Assembly: GCA_041394725.1 (NCBI GenBank)
Contig: JAWKHR010000014.1
Location: forward strand, 62,001 to 126,000
Reading direction: 5' to 3'
Source: JAWKHR01 sp041394725
GTDB lineage: Bacteria > Acidobacteriota > Vicinamibacteria > Vicinamibacterales > SCN-69-37
Length of the DNA: 64,000 bases
In this document: piece by piece, positions 51,309 to 60,176 of the stretch
How positions within the stretch are numbered: the first letter of the stretch is position 1
How the letters are laid out: the number at the start of each line of letters is the position of its first letter
Position numbers and translations under genes: made by a program
The notes under the pieces: generated by a model
The model's input: only the letters and a program-made list of their open reading frames with translations
Database searches by the model: none
Told to the model about the DNA's origin: nothing

Positions 51309-52726
51309 ACGTCGTCGCGGTGCTCCTGTTCGACTGGCTTCGGCGCGCCAGGTCCGGCTACCTGCAGATGGGGTTGTTCCTCGCGGCCCTCTGGTTCGTG
51401 GCCGGGCTCGGCGGCAGCGACCCGCGCCTGATCCTGGCGATCACCCTGCTCGTGGCCGCGGGGCTCGGGCCGTTCGTGGCCCTCGGCGGCCTGCTGCCCA
51501 GGGAGGTCCTGCTGCTGCCGATCTCGGGCGAGGATCGCTGGCGCACGCAGTGGACCGCCGCATCGCTCCTCTCGGCGGCGTGGGCGGCGACGGCGCAGTC
51601 CATCGGCCTGATGGCGGCCTGGCTGGTTCGGCCCGGACAGCTCGGCTTCGGCGCGGTGACCGTCTGCATCGTGCTCGTCCTCGCGCAGGCAGGACTCGGC
51701 CTCGCCATCCTCCGCGGGCTGCCGGCCGTTGGTGCCTGGAGCACCCGCGTGCGGCGGCGCGCGGCCCGCCTCGGCACCGTCGGCGCGTCGCTCCTCGGCG
51801 GGCTCACGATTCTCCTGATCCTCGTGGTGCCCTTCGCCGGCCTGGTGTTCTGGCGGGCGTTGCCGGTCGCATGGAACGAGTTCCCGCTGCCCGTGGCTGC
51901 CGCCACAGCCATCGGGTTGCTTCTGCTGGCCCGAAGTCGCGCCACGCCGGCGTTCAGGGCGAGGCCTGCCGGCGCGTCAACAGTCCACGCGTCAGGCCGA
52001 TCGAACCGTCGGCCGGGGATCGATGTCCCGTTCGAAGGCGCGATGCGGCTGGTCGCTGCCGGCGGAATCAGGCTCGTCGCCGGCCTGACGACGGTGCTGG
52101 CGTTCGTCTGGCTGCTCGAGTCGGCCTGGTCGAGCCCTGGCAGCTTCATGGAGGAGGTTTTCTCCCCGTTCTCCGATGTCGTCCGGCCGCCGTTCATGGC
52201 GTTCGTGTTCGGAGCGATGTTGCTCCACGCCGCGCTGGGAGGTTTCGTCGGCGGTCGCAGCAATCCGGTCCTCGATCTCCTTCATCACCTGCGGGTCCTG
52301 CCGCTCTCCGGATGGCAGAGCGTCGCCCTGCTGCTGGGCTTCAGACTCGGTGGCTGGCTCCTGATCTGGGTGGAACTGCTGGCGGTTCACGTGATGGCGA
52401 TCGGCGCACCGGCGTCGCCGCGACTCGACTGGCTCATTCTGATCATCGGGTGTGACGCGATGGCGTTTGCGCTGACCCTGCGCTGGACCCTGACTTCGCG
52501 GATGGTGATCGCGTTTCCGATGGGCGTCTTCCTGGCAGCGTCCTTCGCCAGTCTCATCGTCCTGCGTGCCACGGGAACGGCCGGCGCGGTCGAGATGGAG
52601 CGCCTGCTCACGACGGCCATTGGCGTCATCACCTGGCTGCTCGGCGTCTGGATGCTCCGGCGCACGCTGTGGACGAGGAGCGCGTTGTACCACGCCCCGA
52701 TCGCGACCACACCGTCGGCGTCCTAG
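51305..52726 (+). CDS. ABC transporter permease of the GntR operon
   Basis: The 473-residue protein has about ten to twelve hydrophobic segments in two halves separated by a hydrophilic stretch (about 215-240). No periplasmic domain is present. It starts at a GTG that overlaps the ATPase stop. The family is not one I can name beyond a YtrC/D-like membrane partner. The adjacent ATPase and YtrA-like regulator make an ABC exporter induced by envelope stress the best guess. Confidence 0.75.
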   Translation: MNVVAVLLFDWLRRARSGYLQMGLFLAALWFVAGLGGSDPRLILAITLLVAAGLGPFVALGGLLPREVLLLPISGEDRWRTQWTAASLLSAAWAATAQSIGLMAAWLVRPGQLGFGAVTVCIVLVLAQAGLGLAILRGLPAVGAWSTRVRRRAARLGTVGASLLGGLTILLILVVPFAGLVFWRALPVAWNEFPLPVAAATAIGLLLLARSRATPAFRARPAGASTVHASGRSNRRPGIDVPFEGAMRLVAAGGIRLVAGLTTVLAFVWLLESAWSSPGSFMEEVFSPFSDVVRPPFMAFVFGAMLLHAALGGFVGGRSNPVLDLLHHLRVLPLSGWQSVALLLGFRLGGWLLIWVELLAVHVMAIGAPASPRLDWLILIIGCDAMAFALTLRWTLTSRMVIAFPMGVFLAASFASLIVLRATGTAGAVEMERLLTTAIGVITWLLGVWMLRRTLWTRSALYHAPIATTPSAS

Positions 52727-53098
52727 TCAGCCCCCGATCGGCGTCAGCACCAGCAGCCGGCCGATGTTCGAGACGACGACGTCGCGCTCGGTCTGCTGGC
52801 CCGATCGCGCGGATCGAAGCTCGACGCGCCAGCGAATCTGGAACAGCCGTCCCCGGACGCTCAGGGGCTCGGCCGGGACCGCGAACTCGAACTCCCGCTG
52901 CCCCGCGCCAGGCCCGGCGTCGATCGACTGCGAACCCGTGACGGTGGACGCCGGCAGCACGATCTTGCCGGTGGTCTCCCACCGCAGCCGAACCTCGAGC
53001 CGGTCGCCCGGCTGGAAGCCCTGCCACCGCGCCGTCCCGCGGATCACGCCGCCGGGAAGGACGACGTCCTCGACCAGGTCGATCGTGAGCATGTTCAT
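52727..53098 (-). CDS. Hypothetical beta-rich protein
   Basis: The 123-residue protein has no signal peptide. Its strands suggest an arrestin- or Ig-like sandwich (VVLPGGVIRGTARWQGFQPG, RLEVRLRWETTGK, QREFEFAVPAEP). The ATG overlaps the stop of the membrane-protein gene (ATGA), so the two are coupled and probably act together. The stop directly abuts the convergent permease stop. Confidence 0.6.
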   Translation of the reverse strand: MNMLTIDLVEDVVLPGGVIRGTARWQGFQPGDRLEVRLRWETTGKIVLPASTVTGSQSIDAGPGAGQREFEFAVPAEPLSVRGRLFQIRWRVELRSARSGQQTERDVVVSNIGRLLVLTPIGG

Positions 53099-53739
53099 GA
53101 CGCGATCCCCGGCGCCGGTGACACCACGACCGGAAAGGCGACGTCGAGCCGTGGACCGCGGGCGGCCTCACCGGTGCATCGCACCCGCCATTCGATCCGG
53201 GCGCCGGGCGCGGTGAACGAGTGCATGGTTCCGATCGGCACGGCTACCGGCACCGTGCCGCGCGTGACGCCGGGGCCGTTCTGGATGCGAGCGATTTCGC
53301 GCTGGAAGAAGCGGCTGCGGTCCGGATCGGCCGTGGAGACCTCGTAGTTCGGCAGGTACTCTTCGCCTTCGAGCGTGAGCACGAGGCGATCGATCCCGCC
53401 GGGCGATCCGTCCAGCGCCCAAATCAGCGACGCCGTGCCGCCCAGGTGCAGGGCTCCCGGATCCAGCCAGAGCCGGAGTCGCGGCCGCACCAGCGCGCGC
53501 AGACGATTCGGGACGAGGGCGATCAGGCCGACGCCGACGATGGCGAAGACCACGGCCATCACGGTGACCGGCACCGCGCCGCCCGTGCCATCCCGCCACA
53601 TGGCCCGGGCCACGTCGGCGAGGAGCACGACGAGCAGGTTCCAGGCGACCGCACCGACGAGGAGCGCCGTTGCCGTGCGTGCCGGCGTCGTGTCCGGCGC
53701 CAGCTCGACGCCGGGGTGCTCGATGGCTGGCGTGGTCAT
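53095..53739 (-). CDS. Membrane protein with periplasmic beta domain
   Basis: The 214-residue protein has two hydrophobic segments (about 25-45 and 57-80), then a beta-rich domain of about 130 residues. The layout (two helices, RLRLWLDPGALHLGG, then LEGEEY) resembles DUF3592-like proteins, but this is weak. It precedes and is coupled to the 123-residue beta-rich protein. The ATG at 53739 is preferred; the frame stays open upstream over a region with no homology. Confidence 0.6.
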   Translation of the reverse strand: MTTPAIEHPGVELAPDTTPARTATALLVGAVAWNLLVVLLADVARAMWRDGTGGAVPVTVMAVVFAIVGVGLIALVPNRLRALVRPRLRLWLDPGALHLGGTASLIWALDGSPGGIDRLVLTLEGEEYLPNYEVSTADPDRSRFFQREIARIQNGPGVTRGTVPVAVPIGTMHSFTAPGARIEWRVRCTGEAARGPRLDVAFPVVVSPAPGIAS

Positions 53740-53845
53740 TGAGCGAGGGGGCCAGTATCGCCGAGAACGCCGGCGCCGATGACCGGAACCTTCGTCGAAT
53801 CCCGTTTCATCCGTCAGCGGGCCGGATGCCCGCGGGAGGTGACGT

Positions 53846-54685
53846 GTGACGACCTGGGTAATCGCCGGCGCGGTGGGCCTCGTCGCCCTGATCGTGTTCG
53901 TGCGGGCGCGCGGGGGATCGGGCGGTGCCGGAGCACCCGCCTGGTACGACCAGGCCCGCTGCGAGCTGCTGCGCGACGCGATCGCCCGCCGCGCGCCGGA
54001 CGCGCGGGTCGCCCCGAAACCGCCCGTGCCGCTGCCGGACCTCCGCCTGCCGCTGGACTGGCAGTTCCGTACCCGCGCCGGCGCCGAGGCGGGATCGACG
54101 GGCGCGCGCTGGCTCGCCTGGGACGCCGAGCATCGACAGCGTGCGCCCGCCGGCTGCAACATGGTGATGAACGCCAGCGGAGAAGACGCGATCGTCCGGC
54201 ACACGGTCGTGGCGATCCTGGACGACCGGCTCGCGCTGCCGCACTTCACGCTCCTGCCGAACGTCGGCGCCGCCCTCGCGCGGGCGATGCCGGAGCGGTT
54301 CCGCGACGCCGGACTCGGCGACTCGCGGCTGGCGGGTCTCGCCACCCGCGCCGCCGCCGCGATGACCCGCCTCGAGGCGCCCGGCGACGGCATGGCGTTT
54401 CCCGGGCGGCCCGGCTTCGTCGATGCCTTCCGGGTGACCGCGGACGACGAGGCCGCGACGCGCGCCATCGTCGACGAAACCGTCACCGCGCTGCTCCTCC
54501 GTCATCCCTGGGCCATCGTCGAGGGCCGCGGCTCGTGCCTCGTCGTCAGCCGCAACGTCGCCGACGCCTATCGCACCCGCGACGAGCTGCCCGAGACGGG
54601 ATGGCTGTCGGCCGAGAGCGTGGACGAGGTGGTGACGCTCGCCGGCGAGCTGGCCGACGCGTGGCGGAAACCCCGGCCCTCGTGA
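53846..54685 (+). CDS. Membrane-anchored hypothetical protein
   Basis: The 279-residue protein has one N-terminal helix (WVIAGAVGLVALIVFVRA) and a cytosolic or periplasmic domain of about 250 residues with a mixed alpha/beta pattern (CNMVMNASGEDAIVRHTVVAI, WAIVEGRGSCLVVSRNVA). I do not recognise it. GGGAGG precedes the GTG at 53846. The stop overlaps the next gene's GTG (GTGA). Confidence 0.6.
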   Translation: MTTWVIAGAVGLVALIVFVRARGGSGGAGAPAWYDQARCELLRDAIARRAPDARVAPKPPVPLPDLRLPLDWQFRTRAGAEAGSTGARWLAWDAEHRQRAPAGCNMVMNASGEDAIVRHTVVAILDDRLALPHFTLLPNVGAALARAMPERFRDAGLGDSRLAGLATRAAAAMTRLEAPGDGMAFPGRPGFVDAFRVTADDEAATRAIVDETVTALLLRHPWAIVEGRGSCLVVSRNVADAYRTRDELPETGWLSAESVDEVVTLAGELADAWRKPRPS

Positions 54686-55203
54686 ACGCACGGCCGTCGA
54701 GCTGGGACATCGTCTATCGCGCGGAGATGAGCTACGAGGAGATGGCGCCCCACGCCGACTTCATCAAGATCATCGCGTACCAGAACGCGCTCTCGCCGCG
54801 CCTGCGCGACTGGTACCTGCCGCGGTTCCAGAAGTCGATCCTCGGCGAGGTGTCGCTCGAGGACTCGCTCAACCTCTACTACGACCTCTTCGGCTACGAC
54901 CGGTCCACCGAGCCCACGCTCGGCGAGCTCGGGCGCCGCGGCATGTCGCCGGACTATGTCTTCCGCGAGACGCGGCACACGGTAGCGAGCGCGAACGGGA
55001 AGACGAAGGTCTACACCGGGATCGGGTTCGACGTACCCGGTGCGCCGCCGGACGATCCGGCCGCGATCGAGGACGCCACGTTCCGGGCATTCGAGGCCGG
55101 CGCCCACGGCATCGTCGCCTCGCGCGAGTACGAGGAGATGCAGGTGGAGCACCTGCGCGCGGTCGGCCGCGCGTTCCGCCGCGTGCGGGCCCTGGCGGGG
55201 TGA
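54682..55203 (+). CDS. Half of a putative glycosidase TIM barrel
   Basis: The 173-residue product reads SWDIVYRAEMSYEEMAPHAD, FIKIIAYQNALSPRLRDWY, VYTGIGFDVPG and HGIVASREYEEM. This looks like the C-terminal half of larger (about 400-residue) acidobacterial TIM-barrel proteins, with the N-terminal half absent. The gene begins at a GTG within the stop of the preceding gene, and nothing upstream in any frame looks like the missing half. It could be a remnant of a deletion or a real short protein. The family comparison is from memory. Confidence 0.55.
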   Translation: MNARPSSWDIVYRAEMSYEEMAPHADFIKIIAYQNALSPRLRDWYLPRFQKSILGEVSLEDSLNLYYDLFGYDRSTEPTLGELGRRGMSPDYVFRETRHTVASANGKTKVYTGIGFDVPGAPPDDPAAIEDATFRAFEAGAHGIVASREYEEMQVEHLRAVGRAFRRVRALAG

Positions 55204-55233
55204 CGGCGCGGGCCCCGCGGGTCGTGACGCGTC

Positions 55234-55262
55234 TTGCGGATGTGACCAGTCATGACTATCAT
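55234..55262 (+). promoter_or_regulatory. Promoter of the toxin-antitoxin operon
   Basis: TTGCGG (55234) and TATCAT (55257) are spaced by 17 bases. The ATG at 55269 follows the -10 box by six bases with no Shine-Dalgarno, suggesting a leaderless transcript. The 10-bp palindrome AGTCATGACT (55248-55257) lies in the spacer, flanked by direct copies of ATGTGACC at 55240 and 55261, which suit autorepression by the antitoxin. Confidence 0.55.
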
Positions 55263-55268
55263 GTGACC

Positions 55269-55526
55269 ATGAAGAAGGGCGTGGGCATCGCCGACCTCAA
55301 GGCCCGCCTGAGCGAGCACCTGCGCGCCGTGAAGCGCGGCCGGACCCTGACGGTCCTCGACCGCGACACGCCCGTCGCCGAGATCGTTCCGGTCGGGAAG
55401 CGCGCCACGGGCGCGCTGGAAGTCCGGAACGCGAGCCGGCGCGCCCGCGACCTGCCGGCTCCGCCCCCGTCAGTGGCGCCGACCGACAGCCTGGCCGTGC
55501 TGCTGGCCGATCGCGGGCGGCGATGA
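55269..55526 (+). CDS. Antitoxin, Phd/YefM-like (prevent-host-death family)
   Basis: The 85-residue protein has the Phd fold at its N-terminus (VGIADLKARLSEHLRAVKRG, LTVLDRDTPVAEIVPV), which binds operator DNA. A disordered, Pro-rich C-terminus follows that should wrap the toxin. The ATG at 55269 is chosen from the promoter position; the frame is open upstream with GTG codons at 55242 and 55263. It overlaps the toxin gene by four bases. Confidence 0.9.
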   Translation: MKKGVGIADLKARLSEHLRAVKRGRTLTVLDRDTPVAEIVPVGKRATGALEVRNASRRARDLPAPPPSVAPTDSLAVLLADRGRR

Positions 55527-55939
55527 ACCTGTATCTCGACACGTCGGCACTGCTCCGCGTGATCCTCGGGGAGCCGGGCGCGCTCGAAGAGGTTCGGCAG
55601 GCGGACCGGCTCGTCTCGAGTGAGTTGCTCGCGGTCGAATCCCGCCGAACGATCGATCGGCTGCGGCTCGCCGGAGCCCTGGCGGCCGAGGAGGCGTCGC
55701 GCCGCCTGGCCATCGCCCGGGACTGGCTGGAGGCGGTGGATCTCGTCCTGCTGCGGGCGCCGATCCTCGCGAGGGCGGGAGACCCGCTGCCATCACCGCT
55801 CGGCACGCTGGACGCGATTCACCTGGCGACGGCACTCGTCTGGCGTGATCGACTCGAGCAGCACCTCGTCCTCGCGACGCATGACTCCGCGCTCGGCCTC
55901 GCTGGTCGCCAGCACGGGTTCGACGTCATCGGACTCTGA
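55523..55939 (+). CDS. PIN-domain toxin (VapC-like ribonuclease)
   Basis: The 138-residue protein starts YLDTSALLRVIL with the first catalytic Asp at residue 6. A Glu in LLAVESRRT and Asp residues in TLDAIHLATAL and LATHDSALGLA complete the PIN site that binds magnesium and cuts RNA, often tRNA. It is coupled to the antitoxin by an ATGA overlap. Whether it is active cannot be told. Confidence 0.93.
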   Translation: MNLYLDTSALLRVILGEPGALEEVRQADRLVSSELLAVESRRTIDRLRLAGALAAEEASRRLAIARDWLEAVDLVLLRAPILARAGDPLPSPLGTLDAIHLATALVWRDRLEQHLVLATHDSALGLAGRQHGFDVIGL

Positions 55940-55942
55940 GCC

Positions 55943-56236
55943 TCATCCCCGCTCGATCCTCGCCGCCACGTCGCCGGCTTTCTGGCTCGTGCGGAACTCG
56001 ATGACGCGCGCCTCGGCGAGGCCGCGCGCGCAGAACGGGTCGGCCTTCGCGATCCGCTCGATCTCCTCGCGGCTGTCCCCCACGGCGAGGATGATGCCGC
56101 CGTCACGCGGGACCTTCCGGCCCGAGACGACGAAATGCCCGGACGCGTAGTGCGCCCGCACGAACCGCATGTGGGCGGACATGGCCGCGTCGATCTCGTC
56201 CAGGCTCGCCGTGTAGGTCAGCTCGATGATGAACAT
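55943..56236 (-). CDS. YciI family protein
   Basis: The 97-residue protein has the ferredoxin-like YciI fold: MFIIELTYTASLDEIDAAMSAHM, VSGRKVPRDGGIILAVGDS split across two strands, and DPFCARGLAEARVIEF at the end. The His at HMRFV and the Asp in ADPF are usual for the family. Function is unknown. It starts within the stop of the ADOP 4 gene (TAATG), so it shares that operon. Confidence 0.9.
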   Translation of the reverse strand: MFIIELTYTASLDEIDAAMSAHMRFVRAHYASGHFVVSGRKVPRDGGIILAVGDSREEIERIAKADPFCARGLAEARVIEFRTSQKAGDVAARIERG

Positions 56237-58899
56237 TACCCGTCCCCCCGCAGCGCCTCGACCGGCATGATGCGCAGCGCGCGCAGCGTGGGCACCGTGC
56301 AGGCCGCCAGCGAGACCACGACCAGCACGGCCGCGCCCTGCGCGAGTGCCAGGAACACGGCCGTCCCCGTCGAGGGTTCGAACCCCGACACCTCGAGAAA
56401 CTCGAACATCAGTCTGCCGGCGAGCGGCAGGCCGATGAGCACGCCGAGGCCGACCTGCAGGATGGCCCGGCGCGCCACGTGCCGCGCCACCCGCCACGGG
56501 TCGGCACCGAGGGCCACGCGGATGCCGATCTCGCGCGTCCGCTCGGTCACCGTGAACGAGAGGATCGCGTAGAGCGCGGACGCCGCCAGGCTGAGGAGCA
56601 CGCCGACCAGCAGCACACCGCCCAGCTCGATCAGGCCGAGGACGTACCAGTCCTGCTCGTAGACGCGGTCGAGCGGGGTGAAGGCCGACACGACCGCGCG
56701 CGGATCGACGTCGAGCGCCAGCGCGCGCACCCGCGGCGCCAGCGCGGCCGGATCGCCCGTCGTGTGGATCGCCAGCCGGACCGGATTCACCGCGCCCGGT
56801 GCGAGCGGCTCGTAGAGACCGTCGTCGCGATCCGGCGTCAGGGCGTGCGCGCCCAGGCGACCCACGACGCCGACGACGTCGAGCCAGGGCCCGGCCGGCG
56901 CGCCGTCGCGCGTGACGTACCGGACGCGACGACCGATCGGGCTGCGCCCGCCGAACGCATGGTCCACCAGGGTGGTGTTGATGATGACCGACCGGACCTC
57001 GGCGGAGAGATCGCGGGACTCGAACGCACGGCCGGCGAGAATCGGCCGGCCGAGCTCGGTGAAGAAGTCCGTCGCGACGCGGGCCATGGCCACCTGCCTC
57101 GGCGTGGCATCGACCGATCCGTCCGGCGCCTCGATCTCGATGTAGCGGATCCGGTGATCCATGCGCGGCAGCGCCGTGCCGAACGTCGCCGCCCGCACGC
57201 CGGGCTCCGCGCGAAGCCGCTCGACAAGCCCGGCCTGCGTCCGGGCGGCGCGACGCTCACGGTCGGCGGCCGAATCGCCGGGCGCGCCGGAGACGTCCAG
57301 CGTCGCCGAGAGGTACTCGGCCGCGCGAATGCCGTCCATCGCCTCGTTCGGCCGCGTGGACTGGATCTTGCCCCAGACCCCCGCGGCGAAACCGATCGCG
57401 ACGATGGCCACCGCGACGTCGATCACGATCAGCGCGCTCGACAGGCCGCCGAACCGCACGCCCGACCGGCGCGCGCGCGCGCGCTGGATGTTCCGCTGAA
57501 TCGAGGCGCCGGTCAGGCGCAGCGCCGGCACGACGCCGGCAATCGCCGCACTGCCCGCGGCGAGTGCCAGCGCGCGGATCACCGTGGCAAGGGTCAGGCG
57601 CGGGTCGATCCAGTACGGCAGCGTCAGGCCCACCATCGTCATGAGCCGGCCCGGCAGCCAGCCGAGGATCAGCAGGCCGGCGCCGCTCGCGATGACGGCC
57701 AGGACCAGCGACTCGGTGAACACCTGGATCAGGATGCGCGCGCGGCTGGCGCCGAGCGCCGTGCGCACGGCGAACTCGGACGCCCGCGTCGCCGTCCGCG
57801 CGAAGATCAGCAGGCCGACGTTGACGCAGGCCACCAGCAGCGGCAGCAGCAGCGCGAACTGGAGCGGGTAGAACTCCGGGAGCGACCGCAGGCCGCCCTC
57901 GGCGGGGAAGCCGAACATCAGGTGCCACGTCGGCAGCACCGAGGGCCGCAGCCGTTCGAACGCCTCCGGATCGCGCGCGGCCACCGACCGGGTCAGCGCC
58001 GCCACCTCGGCCTTCGCGTCGGCCGCGGCGACGCCGTCGGCCAGCCGTCCGAGGATCCGCACCTCGGTACCTTCACGCGGCTCGACGCCCGCGCGGTCGG
58101 CGAGCGGCAGCCAGACCTGATGGCGCGCGGGGAACAGGAAGCCCTCGGGCATGACGCCCACGATCGCGTGCGGGACGCCGCCCACGCGAACGGACCGGCC
58201 GATCACCGCCGGGTCCCCGCCGAACCGCGTCTGCCACAGGTCGTGCCCGATGACGACGACGGCCGCGGCTCCCGGTGACTCGTCGGCCGGCCGAAGCGTC
58301 CGACCGAGCAGCGGCGGCGTGCCGAGGACGTCGAAAATCGAGGCCGTCGTCTCGAGGCCGCGCACCGACGCGACCGCGTCGTCCGGATCGAGGTTGAACT
58401 CGCCCGACCGGAAGGCCGCCATCGCGTCGAAGCTCCGGAGCGACGACCGCCAGAGCGCGAAGTCGCCCATCGTGGCCTCGGCATGCACCGAGTCGCGCGT
58501 GTAGCAGAGCATCCGCAGGCGGCCGTTCGGGTCCTCGGGCAGGTGGCCTTCCAGCGCGTCCACCACGTGCATCGGCGCCAGGCCCGTCGGGATGCCCAGC
58601 GCGAGCGCGAACACGGCCACCGCGGTGAGGCCGGGATGCCGCCCCAGCATGCGCACGCCGAGACGGACGTCGATCCACGACGGCCGCCAGGTCGAGGGCC
58701 GGAAGCGATCGGTCCAGAGGCTCGCCGCGGACGCGACGATGTTCACGAGGTCGCGTCGCCGGACCTGGCCGGGGGTGAGACCGCGCGCGAGATCCTGCTC
58801 CCGCGCGTCGTCCAGGTCGCGCAGCACGAACGGCGCTTCCGCGCCGCGGATCAGCAGCGCGGCCAGCGCGCGCGCGATCCACGACCGGCGCGGCGTCAC
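56236..58899 (-). CDS. ADOP-type ABC permease 4 (duplicated MacB/FtsX)
   Basis: The 887-residue protein begins with the soluble helical segment (DLDDAREQDLARGLTPGQVRRR) and a membrane helix near residue 90. Two MacB-core plus FtsX units follow (ARTATRASEFAVRTALGASR in the first, TERTREIGIRVALGADPW in the second). It starts at a GTG that overlaps the padR stop (GTGA). It is coupled downstream to a YciI gene, unlike the other copies. No ATPase is adjacent. Confidence 0.9.
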   Translation of the reverse strand: MTPRRSWIARALAALLIRGAEAPFVLRDLDDAREQDLARGLTPGQVRRRDLVNIVASAASLWTDRFRPSTWRPSWIDVRLGVRMLGRHPGLTAVAVFALALGIPTGLAPMHVVDALEGHLPEDPNGRLRMLCYTRDSVHAEATMGDFALWRSSLRSFDAMAAFRSGEFNLDPDDAVASVRGLETTASIFDVLGTPPLLGRTLRPADESPGAAAVVVIGHDLWQTRFGGDPAVIGRSVRVGGVPHAIVGVMPEGFLFPARHQVWLPLADRAGVEPREGTEVRILGRLADGVAAADAKAEVAALTRSVAARDPEAFERLRPSVLPTWHLMFGFPAEGGLRSLPEFYPLQFALLLPLLVACVNVGLLIFARTATRASEFAVRTALGASRARILIQVFTESLVLAVIASGAGLLILGWLPGRLMTMVGLTLPYWIDPRLTLATVIRALALAAGSAAIAGVVPALRLTGASIQRNIQRARARRSGVRFGGLSSALIVIDVAVAIVAIGFAAGVWGKIQSTRPNEAMDGIRAAEYLSATLDVSGAPGDSAADRERRAARTQAGLVERLRAEPGVRAATFGTALPRMDHRIRYIEIEAPDGSVDATPRQVAMARVATDFFTELGRPILAGRAFESRDLSAEVRSVIINTTLVDHAFGGRSPIGRRVRYVTRDGAPAGPWLDVVGVVGRLGAHALTPDRDDGLYEPLAPGAVNPVRLAIHTTGDPAALAPRVRALALDVDPRAVVSAFTPLDRVYEQDWYVLGLIELGGVLLVGVLLSLAASALYAILSFTVTERTREIGIRVALGADPWRVARHVARRAILQVGLGVLIGLPLAGRLMFEFLEVSGFEPSTGTAVFLALAQGAAVLVVVSLAACTVPTLRALRIMPVEALRGDG

Positions 58900-59234
58900 T
58901 GTCCGTCCTCCGTCAACTCGTCGAGCCTGGCGAGCAGGCCGCCCGCCATCGCCTGGATCGTGGTGTAGCTCTCCTTCAGGGCGCGCGCGCCGGCAGGACT
59001 GATTGCGTAGTACTTGCGGGGACGGCCCGCGCGGCCGGGCACGGGGTCGCCGACGCGCGCGACGACGAAACGCCGTTCGGCGAGGCGGCCGAGCGCGGTG
59101 TTGATCGCGCCCGACGAGACGAGGCGGCCGGTCCGCCGCTCGATGTTCTCGCGGATGGTGCCGCCGTAGGCCCCATCACCGAGGTCCAGCACGGCGTAGA
59201 GGATGAGCTGTTCGAATTCGCCGAGATATCCCAT
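58896..59234 (-). CDS. PadR family regulator, paired with ADOP 4
   Basis: The 112-residue protein has the PadR winged helix (FEQLILYAVLDLGDGAYGGTI, INTALGRLAERRFV, a wing with RKYYAISPAGARAL). This copy has PGRAGRPRKYYAISP in the wing, as in the subset found with ADOP permeases. The sequence before it includes TTTAG and TTTAA runs (59253-59280) in otherwise GC-rich DNA, probably its promoter. It overlaps the permease by four bases. Confidence 0.9.
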   Translation of the reverse strand: MGYLGEFEQLILYAVLDLGDGAYGGTIRENIERRTGRLVSSGAINTALGRLAERRFVVARVGDPVPGRAGRPRKYYAISPAGARALKESYTTIQAMAGGLLARLDELTEDGQ

Positions 59235-59414
59235 GGAATCGCGCTCGCTCCGGATTAAACCACAGCGTAGCTAAATACGCAATCCTGCCGGATTCCGGAC
59301 CAGGGCCGCGGCTGGAAGGTGCGGTAAGGTGACGCGTATGAGGACGACTCGGGAAGGCGTTGCGCGCGTGCCGTTCCGGCTGCCGCGGCAGGGCGTGTCG
59401 CTGCTGGTGTTCAC

Positions 59415-60176
59415 GTGGTAGCGGCCGCGCTGCCGGTCGAACGCCGCGCGCTCGTGACCGCGCTTGGCCGCGAAATCGACGCCCTCGCGGACCCCGATCG
59501 CGTCGCCGGCATCCTGCGCGTGGTGCCGGGCGCGCGGACGAACGGCGCGCCGGTGCCACGGCTGCGCGCGCTGGCCGGCCGCGTGCCGCGCGCGAAGGAC
59601 GCCGAGGCCTTCGAGCGGCTCTGCGCGGCGATGGACGATCTCGCCAGGACGCGCTCGCGCGAACACCTCCTCGTCGGCGCCTTCATCGTCGGGCGACACC
59701 AGCGGCTCGTGAAGACCCTGCCGTGGACGCGCGTCGCGCGGTGGCTGGGTGCCGTGGACAACTGGGAAACGTGCGATCAGCTCGCCGCGGAAGTCCTGGC
59801 CACGATGGTCGACGCGAACCCGGATCTGGTCGATCGGCTGCTTCGACTCGCGCGCGACCCCGATCCGTGGCAACGGCGGCTGGCGGTGGCCACGGCCGCG
59901 TCCGTCAACCAGCGCGGCCGCGCGCAGCCCGCCGTCACGCGCGCGATCTGCGAGGCGCTGGAGCGGGACCCCTCGCCGATGATCCGCAAGGCGGTGGCGT
60001 GGGCGCGGCGCGAGCTGGCGAAGCACGATGAGCGCCGCGAGCTGGCCAGGCACGATGCGCGGCGCGGGCTGACGAAGCGCGAGGCGCGCCAGGGACGTCA
60101 GTCGGCGCCGGGCGGTGAACCGTCGGCCCGTTCAGCGCGCGGCCGCGCCGCCGCCGGCCGGACACGGCGGTCCTGA
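59415..60176 (+). CDS. DNA alkylation repair-like HEAT protein (AlkD-like)
   Basis: The 253-residue protein resembles the HEAT-repeat AlkD/DUF3387-like group: ARTRSREHLLVGAFIVGRHQ, NWETCDQLAAEVLATMVDAN, DPDPWQRRLAVATAASVN, and PSPMIRKAVAWARREL. AlkD removes alkylated purines without base flipping; the catalytic Asp cannot be assigned with confidence. The C-terminus has three 9-residue units (RRELAKHDE, RRELARHDA, RRGLTKREA) and a basic tail. The start is a GTG at 59415. The 3' end overlaps the convergent cupin gene by 45 bases. Confidence 0.72.
   Translation: MVAAALPVERRALVTALGREIDALADPDRVAGILRVVPGARTNGAPVPRLRALAGRVPRAKDAEAFERLCAAMDDLARTRSREHLLVGAFIVGRHQRLVKTLPWTRVARWLGAVDNWETCDQLAAEVLATMVDANPDLVDRLLRLARDPDPWQRRLAVATAASVNQRGRAQPAVTRAICEALERDPSPMIRKAVAWARRELAKHDERRELARHDARRGLTKREARQGRQSAPGGEPSARSARGRAAAGRTRRS
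60006..60086. repeat. 27-bp coding repeat in the AlkD-like gene
   Basis: Three 27-bp units (60006, 60033, 60060) code RRELAKHDE, RRELARHDA and RRGLTKREA. They extend the last helix of the protein into a basic tail. Confidence 0.7.
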
